Source: Picocystis sp. L7 (lineage: Eukaryota; Chlorophyta; Picocystophyceae; Picocystales; Picocystaceae). From it: a stretch of 64,000 nt of DNA. The translations under genes and the position numbers were made by a program. Shown here in pieces: positions 32,050 to 42,276 of this stretch (the stretch's first letter is position 1; each line of letters opens with the position of its first letter). The DNA lies in assembly GCA_020975725.1 (NCBI GenBank), contig QXJR01000015.1, positions 372,001 to 436,000 of the forward strand, read 5' to 3'. The notes beneath the pieces are model-generated. The model saw only the letters and a list, made by a program, of their open reading frames with translations. It was not told the origin of the DNA and did no database searches.

Positions 32050-34238
32050 CGCCGATCGAGATTCGAAGGGCAAAAAGGACGCAAAAAGCGCACGGACGAA
32101 GCGCGCGCGCGACACGAACCGATCGAAATGGACGTCGACGAGAGCCGAAGGGAACCCCATCCGAAAAGGGAAACGCGTCCGGTTCGAAACCGGAGGGACG
32201 TCCCAATCGAACCCGGATGGAATCCCCTTTCCACCGGAGAGGAGTGTTGAAGGCCCATCTGGGCAAGATGGACAAGGATGGGAAGCAAGTGTGGTGCAAC
32301 CTCAATGAACAGACGTTTGTCGGGACACCACTTCCTACACGTCGTGCCCAAGGACGCCGGGTCGCCGTCAATTTGGAAAGGTGTCGCATGCCATGCACGT
32401 CCGTCCTGCGAAGACGCAAACGTCCAAGACGTTCTTCAACCAACACCTACCACGTCCACCGTGGAAGATGGTCGCTTGCGTTGTAGCAGTCCCTTTGCCT
32501 ACATATGTCCCAAGCACAGAATCAACCAAGGACGACCCTACGGCAAGGACATACTTTGGAGGTCGCGCGCTTTCGTCCTCTAGCCGCCTTCGTTTTCTTG
32601 CATCCACGGCCGCAAAGCGAACTTGACCACCATATGTCCTCTCGGATTCACTCGATTCATCGAGGAGGGTCCGTCTTCAAAATTGGCACAAAGGATCTTC
32701 CACCAGCGTCGTAGAGCAGAGCTTGCTCCTCACCCCCATTTGTTGTCCAAGAAAAGTGCGGAGGGCTCTAGTGGTGTTTGGACTCCATTAGGAAAAACAA
32801 CATGCACTTTGCAAGGAGGGACGAGTTCTTCATCGAATAGAGAGACTCGAACCGTAGTCTCTTGTTCCACGACCACCCGTGTAGATTGCTCCAAGGAAAC
32901 AAAATGGGGGTCATGCACGTTGCTCTCAAGAGGAGATGGTTGGGCCGGACGGTGGGTTTTCCATGAGCCGCCCCCTTAGCTATTGTGCATGTGTATTATC
33001 CTAAAGACAACGATGAGTGAAAGTAAGATCGATGCTAAGGCGACCAATGGAGGAAGGGTAGGAGGAACGAAGCGCATGAAGGCGTGGTGTAAGACCTAGC
33101 GCCAAAACGATAGGTATATTATAGGCTTGAAGTGCTCAATCAAAACACCGCAACATAGGGCTTGGCATTGGCACACTTTATGATTGCAAGATCGTGGCAA
33201 GACAAGCGTCTTTATCTCACAACTTAGGGGAGTGATAGGGCGGAAACGACTGAAAATGTAAAGGCGTTACAAATGCATGCACTTCAATCGTGTTTGAAAG
33301 TCGTGACGAAAAAGACACATGCGTTTGCAATTTGTTGATTTCCTTTGCTTTCAATGGAGCTTGCAAGCTTCAACTTTGTAAAAGGCAATGTGCATCGTCC
33401 CTACGCCGTCCGTTTGCATTCGATATCAATAGCACTAGGCAATGGCGTTGGGATTCGTTGTTCTTCGAGTTTTGTTTATAAAATTTAGAATTGCACTAAT
33501 GTAGGACGATGAAAGTGCTGACTTCAAGATTATTGACAACAAATTTAAGATCTCGCTACTTACGGGTTCGTCCGATCAAGTAATTGAAAACACAGCGCCC
33601 TCCCGAGTTCAACCTTGTTGCTTATGAAAAAGATTTTGATGTGCCACAAATTCAATGTGAGCAGAGATCTTACTCAACTTTTCCTTGGAAAAAGACTTAT
33701 GCCAATGGATTGAGCCGTCCAACATTTCCAAAAGTCAGAAAACTTCACGCATTAGTGCGGCCTTCTTCTCGTAAGGAAACGGTCGATACGTTTCCTTTCT
33801 TGCCCTCGTTTTGCAGCGAAAGCATAGTCGTTGACGGCCGTCCTTGTCCAACCAACGAGTCTTAGTGCCACGTCTTTTTTTCACATGCACGTGGACAGAA
33901 GGCTTTCAAAGGAGTGGAACGGTGCGATTGGATCAGACTTCGGTTCTCGCTGCACCAGGCACGATAGGGAGAGCTTGGCGCACGTGTTGTTGCGGCGTTC
34001 GCTCCACGTTTGCCGCCACTGTAGTCGAAGTACACGGGGTTATCCACCGAAGCCCACCATCCTCTGCGGTTCCTAGAGACGCAAATCCATTCTTCTGTAA
34101 AGAGGCAAGAGAAAGGATCGAGCCGGGAATCACGCGGCGTCGAGGAAACGCATCGATATCTCCTCACAAAGGACTCTATACGGAACCGAAAAGATTCCTA
34201 CGAGTCAGGCAACGCGACTGAAGTGATTTTGGTCATCC
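32050..34238. other. Long intergenic with AT-rich island, no supported gene
   Basis: About 2.2 kb. The first 200 nt hold AAAAGGGAAACG near 32163 and look like promoter. Between 32250 and 32950 short frames are open on both strands; the minus frame 32368-32607 (with YVLAVGSSLVDSVLG) and 32730-32918 look faintly protein-like but have no family. From about 32950 to 33830 the sequence is AT-rich with no frame of note, possibly old mobile DNA or replication-related spacer. Nothing here can be named. Confidence 0.35.
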
Positions 34239-34733
34239 ATGCCGACGTGCTGCGGAACACGTGTCGCATGGAGCACGGGAAAAGCTGTGCATCCTGCTCG
34301 CGTGTACGTGTGCGAAGTACCGCTGGATGGGTTTGAGGTTGTCCATACCGTCCTGGGAAAGCGGTATCCTGCAGCTGCGTCCCACGCCATGGTGCTGGTG
34401 GAACTGCTTGACCTTCCAGGATGTCACTGCTTCGATTTCTTGCCTGAACACACGCGATCTTGGCGCACAGCTGCCTTCCTCGTGTGCGGGAGAGGGGTTC
34501 CAGGCGTGCGACGATATCGCCTGCTGAAGCGGAAGCCTACACGGCGTTGCTGGAGCGTCGGAATGGCCATCCACGAGGATCCTTTGGCGGAGGCGGAGGC
34601 GTTCCAAAGCGCTTGGGACGACGAGCTACGCCTCTTCCGGAACGACTGTCGAAGGCACGCGGCATCCCTGGCTTCGCACCTCACCGGCGTGGAACGCAAG
34701 CAAGTGCTGCTACGACGCGAAGCATGGCCTTGA
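34239..34733 (+). CDS. Hypothetical protein, 164 residues
   Basis: An intact frame with protein-like composition. The first part, VYVCEVPLDGFEVVHTVLG and then VLVELLDLPGCHCFDFLPEH, suggests a compact beta-rich domain with conserved-looking His, Cys and Asp. A second part has PGVRRYRLLKRKPTRRCWSV, and a helical end includes FQSAWDDELRLFRNDCRRHA. I have an impression of plant proteins with this pattern but cannot name one, so no function is offered. The ATG at 34239 begins the frame's plausible part. No intron signal is needed. It lies on the plus strand after a long gene-poor stretch. Confidence 0.55.
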   Translation: MPTCCGTRVAWSTGKAVHPARVYVCEVPLDGFEVVHTVLGKRYPAAASHAMVLVELLDLPGCHCFDFLPEHTRSWRTAAFLVCGRGVPGVRRYRLLKRKPTRRCWSVGMAIHEDPLAEAEAFQSAWDDELRLFRNDCRRHAASLASHLTGVERKQVLLRREAWP

Positions 34734-34943
34734 ACTTCGCGAACCCAGGTGCACGCACTTCTGCTGCGCATTGTTGGCTTCGCTACTCGTCGGAGCCTGC
34801 CTTCCGCGCCGCTTTCATCCACCTGTATTCATCTCTTCCTTCCTTGGGAATGGATCCTCGCTTCTGGTCTCGCTCCTGCACGCACGGGCTTTTTCGTTGC
34901 GATCTTGTTTCGTCCGACGCCTCCATCACGCCGCACGAAAGCA

Positions 34944-35102
34944 TCACCACGGATCTTTGGGCTCGAGTCCTGCTGCGATCCTTTGCCTCTTCTTTTCCCT
35001 CCGCAGCCCCGCCAGAAGGTACGTGGCGAAGCAGGAGGCGGTTGCCAGTGCCAAGAGCGCCTTCATCGACGATGTCGATGCGGTGGGCGTCGTTCCCGCC
35101 AT
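34944..35102 (-). CDS. Small single-span membrane protein, hypothetical
   Basis: A possible 52-residue protein. It has a Thr/Ser-rich start (MAGTTPTASTSSMKA), one hydrophobic segment (LLALATASCFATYLLAGL) and a basic end (RREKKRQRIAAGLEPKDPW). This layout is common in small organelle membrane subunits, but no family is recognised and the frame could be chance in GC-rich DNA. It is divergent from the FAF2-like gene, whose upstream region has several TTAAC words. Confidence 0.35.
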   Translation of the reverse strand: MAGTTPTASTSSMKALLALATASCFATYLLAGLRREKKRQRIAAGLEPKDPW

Positions 35103-35432
35103 GTCGCGCGTCGTGGCACGTGGACAGGATCCACCTCCATCCTTCCCCCACAACCGCCATCTACCGTCGAGGATCGGTAATCACGACAAAAGGCGCATCC
35201 TCCGCGGGGAGCAGACCGATCCCTTCCGGTGAACTTCCTCGCTTAACTTCGTCGGTGGAGGTCCCTCCTCCCTCCACGTCCCTCGACCTTCCTTCGTTAA
35301 CATGCGCTTAACTTTCCCTGGGAAAAGCTGGGGGGGGATTTCCTCGGTCCGTTTCGTGTCCCGGTGCGTCTGGGATGGGAAGTTTACGAAGAGGTTAAGT
35401 GATGAGCAGGTCCAGTTCTGCACACGTCGGTG
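35103..35432. promoter_or_regulatory. Promoter region of FAF2-like gene with TTAAC words
   Basis: CTTAAC near 35243-35248, GTTAAC at 35296-35301, CTTAAC at 35307-35312 and GGTTAAG near 35392 lie in 160 nt upstream of the UBX gene. The cluster is like the one before GET3. Confidence 0.45.
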
Positions 35433-36801
35433 ATGGCGATGGAAGAGGACGTCGGCTTGCGCCATCGCAGGCGCGCGCCATCGCCGTCCAGGCCGCAAGG
35501 ACCCGAGGAAGGGCGAAGAAGGTCCAGAACCAGGCGTTTCGCCGCCCAGATCGCCAAGTGCGGCGGACGATTGGCCGACAGCGCCTTCGGAATCCAACGT
35601 GTGGATCCGAAGCACGACGTCGAGTGCTTCTCCAGGGAATTCCGCGAAAGACACGGCGACAGAGCGGTTCGGTTCCTTCCAGACACGTATCGAGAAGCAC
35701 TCAGGAAGGCACACAGGGAACACAAGTTCCTCCTCGTGTACCTGCACGCGCACGAACACGAAGACGTCCCTGGCTTCGTCGAAAACACGTTGGCCGATGC
35801 CGTGTTCGCGAGCTTCGTCGCCGAGAACTTCGTCTGCTGGGGAGGTGACGTGCGGACGACAGAAGCTTTCAAGGTAAGACAGCCGTCGCTGGACGAAATC
35901 GGGAGAAGGAGAGCTCCGCGACTGACCACGAAGCGACGGCGTACGACCTGCAGTTGAGCTGGAGCCTCGGCGCCACAGCCTATCCGTTCGTAGCCTTGCT
36001 GATGTCTCACAGCAGCACAAGAACAAGCATCATCTTACGGCAAAAAGGAACCTGCGAGAAGGACAAGATGCTGGAGATGCTCGTGCGGGCCAACGAAGAA
36101 CAAGGAGCCATGCTAGTGGCCCTGCGAGCTGAAGAAGAGGAAAGGGTGAGTCACGAGGAATGACACAAAAAACGCATGCCGGGATCGTGCGAACACGGAA
36201 AGTCGAAACTTGCACGCGGCCTAGCTGTTGTGCCAGAATAGGAGGGAGAGGATCCAACCACCTTGTCCTCTTGCTTACCAACTTCTTTCATGCGCAGGTG
36301 AGGAACAGGCAGCTCCGTGAGGAGCAGGATGCGGCGTATCTCGCTTCCTTGGAGGCCGATCAAAAGCGGGAGGAGGAAAAGGAGGAAGCCCGCAGACTAG
36401 AGGAAGAGGAATCCCGTCGCAAACAGGAGGAGGAAGAGCGCATTCGTGCCGAGCAATTGGAGGAGGAACGGAGGGTTCAAGAGAAGGCCAAGGAAAGGGA
36501 GCGTATACGGGCAGAGAAGGCCAAAAAATTAACCGAAGAGCCAGACAATGGCCCTGGAGTGACTGCCATAGCAATCAAGATGCCAGACGGATCGCGCAAG
36601 CATCGAAAGTTCCATGGAAGTGCCACCGTCGAGCAACTTTATGATTATGTGGATTCTCTTGAGGAGCTTCACTCGGTCCAATGCCAGCTACACTCAAGTT
36701 TTCCGCGCCAGGCGTATGGCAGAGAGCTGAATGAAAAGACGTTGGAAGAGGTAGGCCTATGTCCCAATGCCATGCTGTTTTTGCAACCGGAGGACACGTA
36801 G
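35433..36801 (+). CDS. FAF2/UBXD8-like UAS and UBX domain protein
   Basis: Three exons, 35433..35873, 35954..36145 and 36298..36801, give 378 residues. FAF2-type proteins recruit p97/CDC48 to the ER membrane or lipid droplets for protein degradation. The UAS thioredoxin-like domain runs from about residue 45 to 190 (EALRKAHREHKFLLVYLHAH, FVENTLADAVFASFVAENFV, SLGATAYPFVALLM). A long charged coiled coil follows (REEQDAAYLASLEADQKREE), as in FAF2. The UBX domain ends the protein (VTAIAIKMPDGSRKHRKFHG, LEEVGLCPNAMLFLQPEDT). An N-terminal UBA domain and hairpin membrane anchor are not seen, so the protein may be a shorter form or lack a 5' exon. Both introns are GT-AG; the first has GCGACTGACC. 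Confidence 0.85.
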
Positions 36802-37167
36802 GTGGATGAATGCCAGGAAGTTGCTCCTTGGACTACAAAGGGATCGCCTCGAGTCGTCCCGTGATTCCTGCAGGGACCCGACCAAAAACCAGGACAGTCG
36901 ACCGGGCCAGGACAAGGCAGGACCTGGCGGGTGCTCCTTGTGCGAAATTTTATCGCACTTCATTGGTGGAGGTGCTTGTTGTCGCGTTCAAAATGCTGGC
37001 AATGCACGTCCGTAGCCCGTGCCGGGTCTGCACTGGGATGGTCGGAACGGACATTGTTCCACACTGTTGGTATCCCGTCGTGCCCTTTGAATGGTGCAAA
37101 TTGCATTCTTTGGTGTGTCTGGGCGATTTTTCTTGTAAACTTGTGAAGCATTGTGTATCGACGTGGT
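36802..37167. other. Convergent intergenic, FAF2-like / HEMK2
   Basis: About 365 nt between two convergent genes, presumably both 3' ends. Nothing else is seen. Confidence 0.3.
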
Positions 37168-37893
37168 TTATTCCGGTGCATCCAACGGCACAGGTGGTGG
37201 CGTTGCGCCTTTTCCTTGGATCTTTTTCCGGGCCATGATCACGTACAATTTTTCTTCGTCTGCAGCGATGGTTTTGACCACGGTTGCATCCATTTCGAAG
37301 CCGCGGAAGGCTTCGCACACGTCTTCTGGATCGTTCTCTTGGAGTGCCACGAGCAACGCAATCCCATTTTCGTCGAGCATGTTTCCGGCGTGTTCCACGA
37401 ACCGATCGATGACGCGTCTCCCTCGCCTACCTCCCGCCCACGCGCGTGCGATATCGTCTCGATCGGCTTCTTCTTCTTCCGTCGGTACGTACGGTGGATT
37501 GCAGAGCAGCAGGTCCGCGGCGAATCCTTCTTTCATCCTCCTTCGAAATCCTCTGGCCAGATCGTCCTGCACGACGAGCATTCTTTCTTCGCATCCGTGT
37601 TGGTTTGCGGTTTCCACGGTGGCCTCGCATGCGTTTCTTCCCACGTCGCAGGCCACGAGCACGGGCGTTTTCGCTCCGATTCGTTCCGTCATGGCGTGGA
37701 TGGACGCGAGCACGTATCCGCTTCCGGATCCCACTTCCACCACCACTGCGGCGCGTTCTTTTCTCATCCATTCCTTCCTGTGTTCCCACGCCACGTCCAC
37801 GATCAGGAAGGTGTCCTCGGAGGGCGGATAGATCCCCATCGATGCATCGTATTGCGTTTGGAACAGGTCTGCGCACGGCGCCTTCCCTTCCAT
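37168..37893 (-). CDS. HEMK2/N6AMT1-like class I methyltransferase
   Basis: A 241-residue SAM-dependent methyltransferase. The family methylates the glutamine of the GGQ motif in eRF1, together with TRMT112. The N-terminus MEGKAPCADLFQTQYDASMG, then YPPSEDTFLIVDVAW, is typical. The SAM loop is VVEVGSGSGYVLA (about 51-63) and the catalytic NPPY motif is at 132-135 in LLLCNPPYVPTEEE. The end has GIALLVALQENDPEDVCEAF. The start at 37893 is an ATG that gives the normal family length. Upstream, this frame stays open for more than 1.3 kb through a minisatellite; I take that as chance, because the repeat has no stops in any frame. Confidence 0.9.
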   Translation of the reverse strand: MEGKAPCADLFQTQYDASMGIYPPSEDTFLIVDVAWEHRKEWMRKERAAVVVEVGSGSGYVLASIHAMTERIGAKTPVLVACDVGRNACEATVETANQHGCEERMLVVQDDLARGFRRRMKEGFAADLLLCNPPYVPTEEEEADRDDIARAWAGGRRGRRVIDRFVEHAGNMLDENGIALLVALQENDPEDVCEAFRGFEMDATVVKTIAADEEKLYVIMARKKIQGKGATPPPVPLDAPE

Positions 37894-38096
37894 CCGCTCG
37901 TCTTGTGTTCCTTCGTTCGTCTTATCCCTGTCGTTCCCGATCGCGGACGGTTTCGATCCGTGCGGATCCCTGCTTGGACATCTCGTGCCTGTTCCACCTC
38001 CCTTTCGCCACGTTCCTTCCTGTGTTCCCATTCGAAGGTCGTCCGGAAGACGCCACGTGCACGTCCATGTCCACTTCGTCGGATCCACTCCACCTC

Positions 38097-39235
38097 TGCC
38101 ACCTCCTGGATCCCCTGTGGGGGGAGTTTCTTCTCCACCTCTCCACCCACCTCTCCCACCTCCTCGATCCCGTGTGGGGGGGAGTTTCTTCTCCACCTCT
38201 CCTCCCACCTCTCCCACCTCCTCGATCCCGTGTGGGGGGGAGTTTCTTCTCCACCTCTCCTCCCACCTCTCCCACCTCCTCGATCCCGTGTGGGGGGGAG
38301 TTTCTTCTCCACCTCTCCTCCCACCTCTCCCACCTCCTGGATCCCCTGTGGGGGGAGTTTCTTCTCCACCTCTCCACCCACCTCCTGGATCCCCTGTGGG
38401 GGGAGTTTCTTCTCCACCTCTCCACCCACCTCTCCCACCTCCTCCATCTCGTGTGGGTGGGAGTTTCTTCTCCACCTCTCCTCCCACCTCCACCTCTGCC
38501 ACCTCCTCGATCCCCCCACCGGTGTGCGGGGGGAGTTTCTTCTCCACCTCTCCACCCAGCTCTCCCACCTCCTCCATCTCGTGTGGGTGGGAGTTTCTTC
38601 TCCACCTCTCCACCCACCTCCACCTCTGCCACCTCCTCGATCCCCCCACCGGTGTGCGGGGGGAGTTTCTTCTCCACCTCTCCACCCAGCTCTCCCACCT
38701 CCTCCATCTCGTGTGGGTGGGAGTTTCTTCTCCACCTCTCCACCCACCTCCACCTCTGCCACCTCCTCGATCCCCCCACCGGTGTGCGGGGGGAGTTTCT
38801 TCTCCACCTCTCCACCCAGCTCTCCCACCTCCTCCATCTCGTGTGGGTGGGAGTTTCTTCTCCACCTCTCCACCCACCTCCACCTCTGCCACCTCCTCGA
38901 TCCCCCCACCGGTGTGCGGGGGGAGTTTCTTCTCCACCTCTCCACCCAGCTCTCCCACCTCCTCCATCTCGTGTGGGTGGGAGTTTCTTCTCCACCTCTC
39001 CACCCACCTCTCCCACCTCCTCCATCTCGTGTGGGTGGGAGTTTCTTCTCCACCTCTCCACCCACCTCCTGGATCCCCTGTGGGGGGAGTTTCTTCTCCA
39101 CCTCTCCACCCACCTCTCCCACCTCCCCCTGGATCCCCTGTGGGGGGAGTTTCTTCTCCACCTCTCCACCCACCTCCTGGATCCCCACCGGTGTGTGGGA
39201 GTTTCTTCTCCACCTCTCTACCTCCCCCTGGATCC
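38097..39235. repeat. Minisatellite, 19 units of about 43-70 bp
   Basis: An array in which the word GAGTTTCTTCTCCACCTCT occurs 19 times by my count. The basic spacing is about 58 bp, with variants near 45 and 60-70 bp. Between about 38460 and 38990 a dimer of two unlike units repeats at exactly 120 bp four times, a higher-order structure. Each unit also holds a GATCCC(C/G)TGTGGGGGG or ATCTCGTGTGGGTGGG block, so one strand is very G-rich. All six reading frames are open across the whole array because the unit has no stop on either strand. It lies about 200 bp upstream of the HEMK2 start. Confidence 0.93.
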
Positions 39236-39741
39236 CCTCTTCGCGGAATTTCGTCACCCCAGCGTCACCCCGCTCGCAACCCAGCCCGATCTCCCGGGTC
39301 TAAACCGGATGTCGACCCGGTCGAATCCTCCATTGACCCAACATTTAATCCAAGTAAGTTTCCGGTTCGATATCTCTTCCCTGCCTATTAAATTTCTCCC
39401 TCCCGAGCTGTACAGATCGCCTTCCGACCGACAGATCGACGAGAATGAAAGATGCTGCCGACGGGACGACGAACGAAACGCGCGCGCGACGCGGCAAGGA
39501 CGACACGGCCGACGGACAGGACGTGCTTCATAGAGCTTAGAGCTGCGTGAGAGAAGTGGTAACGTGTGCGTGGGCTGGAACTGCTGGACGTGGAAAGGAG
39601 GCGCTCGTGGGTTTCAGCGACGTGGAACCACGCGGTCGTTCAAGTCGCACGCGGTGGCGACACTTTCGTGCCTCTTGAACGCTCGCGTCGTGCACAAGGA
39701 ACGGTAGATGGCTAGTAGAAAAAAGGAAAGGGGGTGCACGC
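39236..39741. other. Spacer between minisatellite and Crypton
   Basis: About 500 nt. AATTTCGTCACCC at 39247-39259 is repeated near the other side of the Crypton (57714-57726). The rest is GC-rich with no supported gene. One end of the Crypton element should lie in here. Confidence 0.35.
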
Positions 39742-40482
39742 TCACGTCGACCGCGTCTGCTTGTATTTGTGGCGAAGGACTGTGTCCCAACTCAACTCAC
39801 CATAACGACGCTTGTGTCCAGCCTTCGCAGCAAATTGGAAGGCTGCTTTGACAGAATCAAACTGCTTCTCCGCTTCATCGAACGTAGTAACTTCTTTCCA
39901 GTTGTCTTGCAAGGACTCCTGGATAGCTAGCATTATCTTTCGGAAGCGGCGTAATCGCTCTCGGGCTTTCTTGTCACTGACCTCGCAAAGTTGAATCAAA
40001 CGCCATGGTCTGTGTCCACTGGCTGCATCACCGAGCATCCAATGGTACCAAGACTTTTGAAGAGTCATATTTGGCACATAAAAGTCACTAGGAAGAGTCT
40101 TGTGTGCCTGCAAACCAAAATCAGCAAGGTTTGTTGGACGCTCCTGCGTTCTCGTTCGAACGGTGTTCCCTTCTTGGAGAAGTCGAGGCACGTCCTTCAA
40201 TCCACTCTCTTCAAGGAGGCGTAGCACTGTCCTTTCAAGATTAGAAGCTGTGAGAGGTGCACCTTCAATCTTACCATCAGCAATGGCTTCATCCAAAGCA
40301 TCTCGGAACAACTTTGGGAGTTGACTCAATTGCTCATCCACTCCGGGTATGAGCTTTGCTACTTGGTCCTTCACGATTCGCATGGACCGGAGCAAGGCAC
40401 AATGTGGCGGCACACCTGTTGCACACAAATTGGCTTCCATGGCAAGAGGATTGTCTTGAAAGCCACTGAAAATCAAGGATTG
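39742..40482 (-). mobile_element. Crypton-like element, C-terminal half of the recombinase gene
   Basis: This is the downstream half of the tyrosine-recombinase gene whose other half lies at 56082-57597. The two are separated only by LTR element A and its ATTG target duplication, and they are in the same frame. This part encodes about 245 residues. The segment VPNMTLQKSWYHWMLGD, then HRPWRLIQLCEVSD and ARERLRRFRKIML, resembles the GCR1_C DNA-binding domain found at the C-terminus of Crypton recombinases. The stop codon is at 39742. No internal stops are seen, so the gene was intact when interrupted. The transposon's outer ends are not resolved. Confidence 0.72.
40479..40482. repeat. Target-site duplication of element A, left copy (ATTG)
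   Basis: ATTG flanks element A on both sides (second copy 56082-56085). Confidence 0.75.
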
Positions 40483-41238
40483 TGTTGCACAGGGCAGGAT
40501 CCCCCCTACGATGGGACCCGGTGCTTGACAACGATCCTTGTCAAGCAGTAGCTTAGATAAGCGAGCTTGGAGCTTGCTGTGAATCGCTGGATATCAAGTT
40601 AGGTACAGGACGGGCAACCCCTCCCCAACTGGACGAGTACGGTTCAGGACCTGGGAAGACGGGGGATGGGAAGCCCTTGGTACCCCGGTCCGAGGGTACA
40701 AGGGATCTCCCCAATACCAGCCGTCCGGATAGACCCAGGGCGAACCCGATGAAGCCCAGGCTCAGTTCGGGGCAACCCTAGGAGACTCGGGCAGAAGGGG
40801 GGACCGGATCCCCCCGAATCTCCCGAGGTCGATCGAAGGGTGGGGAAGCACCCTGGGGATCTGGGTCACGTGCTTGCCTGTCGTGCAACCGTCCGATGAG
40901 GGCGACAGGGCCACGTGACCACCAGGCGCCCCATGGAGATAAGGGTACCATCCTGAACCGCTGCTGGTTTGAGGGCCTACTAGAGGCCCCCCTCACTTGA
41001 CTTGAAAATAGACTTTTGCCTTGACGACTTCTCAAGTGCGTGCCTCCACCAACCACGAGCTTGCTGCGGCTTCTCAACACCGCCAAGACTCGCACAAGTC
41101 AGCAGGAGCCGTCCCACACGGCTGACGCTCCACAAACGCGCCCTTCAAGGCATTTCCATCCTCTTCCCTTGGCATCTTGGCCGCCTTGAGGCCCAAACGT
41201 GTGTGAATTGGCAGTGTCTCCACGGACGCTGTGCAATA
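40483..41238 (+). repeat. 5' LTR of element A
   Basis: 756 bp, starting TGTTGCACAGGGCAGG and ending GACGCTGTGCAATA. It equals 55326-56081 in length and, as far as I can read, in sequence. The internal region starts right after it with CTGTCGAAGCTGAAGC, which lacks the usual TGG of a tRNA-primed binding site. Confidence 0.92.
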
Positions 41239-41279
41239 CTGTCGAAGCTGAAGCTCAACGACGCTAGGAAGCCTGAGGG

Positions 41280-41522
41280 ATGTCGTCCTTGGACGAAGAA
41301 GGGCGCGAAGAAAGATGGGAAGCCCTCGAGCGGAACCTCGAGGAGGAAAGGTCTCGGAGGGAGGGACTTGAAGAAAAGTTGGCGGAGCTCCAGGAGCTCT
41401 TACAAGCCAAACAAGCTTCCCCACCTGATGATTTGAAGACAGCAACTGATGGGCTTACGCTCCCGGAAGTAAAGGGCAAGCCATCGGCGTCGGAAGAACA
41501 GCCCGTACCATCCCACACACCG
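41280..41522 (+). other. Element A gag, first part
   Basis: The N-terminal part of gag, 41 nt after the LTR. It starts MSSLDEEGREERWEALERNL and is strongly charged, predicting a coiled coil. It resembles the start of element B's gag in design. Element B interrupts it; gag continues on the far side of B. Confidence 0.8.
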
Positions 41523-42250
41523 TGTTACAAAGCGTCCGTGGAGGACGTTGGACACACGGTGGGCACTTGGGACCCTCGACTCTCCACGTGGAGGGAAGGC
41601 ACCCTTCGTTTTCGTTGGGTCCTCTCACGGACAGCCAACGCTTTTTCCACTCCCCTTCTTCCAGAGGGAGGACTTGTTCACGACCTCTTCCACGCCTCTT
41701 CCGGCGTGCTGATGGTGCGCGTTCTCTGCTGGTGGTGCACCGCGGACGTCACCTCGTTGAGCAAGTTGACAAGTGTGTTACAAAGCAAAGAGGGACTACT
41801 ATGTCTACCTCTCTTCCTCTCTCACCGCCTCTCACTGGCGGTTGGAAATCGGAGCAAGTGGGGCGGTGCGGCAGTCCACGTGCTCCCTAAGGTTACATCT
41901 GACCGTCCATTGGGCTCGCCCCGGGGCGAACGTGAGCTGGCAGTTGCATCTTCACCGTTCATGCCCCCCAGCCCTACCTTCTCGAAGGAGAGGCAGGGGT
42001 GGGGTCGAGTCATTCGGTCGGTCTGTCCCGGTCGAACCCCCCAGTATCCCTTTCAGGGCCTCGTTCTGACCCGGGGCGACCCTCCTTCAATACGATACCC
42101 ATCGAGCCAGCCGTAGTGGGGTAATGGGGGACACAGTTGTCCCTCGTCCATCCAGGGTCTCGATCCTATAGACCAGGGTCGCATAAGGCCCCCGGTAGTT
42201 AACCAGGAGGGCATGGCTTCACAGGAGGTCCAGGCCTGCCTCGCGCAACA
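41523..42250 (-). repeat. 3' LTR of element B
   Basis: 728 bp. On the minus strand it starts TGTTGCGCGAGGCAGGCC and ends GACGCTTTGTAACA. The terminal words resemble those of LTR A (TGTTGC.C..GGCAGG and GACGCT.TG.AA.A), so the two families share ends. It matches 48556-49283. Confidence 0.92.
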
Positions 42251-42276
42251 CTCTCCTGGCTCCCGGCATTCAGCCT

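Noticed and set aside
32179-32195. GGTTCGAAACC, resembling a tRNA T-loop
   Set aside because: No acceptor stem, D-arm or anticodon arm can be formed around it; it lies among promoter-like words.
38097-39235. Regularly spaced repeat that could suggest a CRISPR array
   Set aside because: Spacers are themselves repeated, units vary in length, there are no cas genes, and the genome is eukaryotic with introns.
37153-39533. Very long open frames on both strands through 38.1-39.2 kb
   Set aside because: They arise from a minisatellite with no stop codon in any frame; the encoded peptides are simple repeats. Only the HEMK2 part (37168-37893) is supported.
39742-40482. DIRS-type element as the source of the tyrosine recombinase
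   Set aside because: No reverse transcriptase accompanies the recombinase; the RT nearby belongs to the inserted LTR elements, and the GCR1_C-like end fits a Crypton.
40778-41445. Open frames inside the LTRs of element A, also at 55621-56159
   Set aside because: The same frames occur in both LTR copies, are short and have no family; they are by-products of the repeat.
41522-42116. Open frames inside the LTRs of element B, also at 48424-49149
   Set aside because: Identical in both LTR copies, no recognisable protein; regulatory terminal repeat is enough to explain them.
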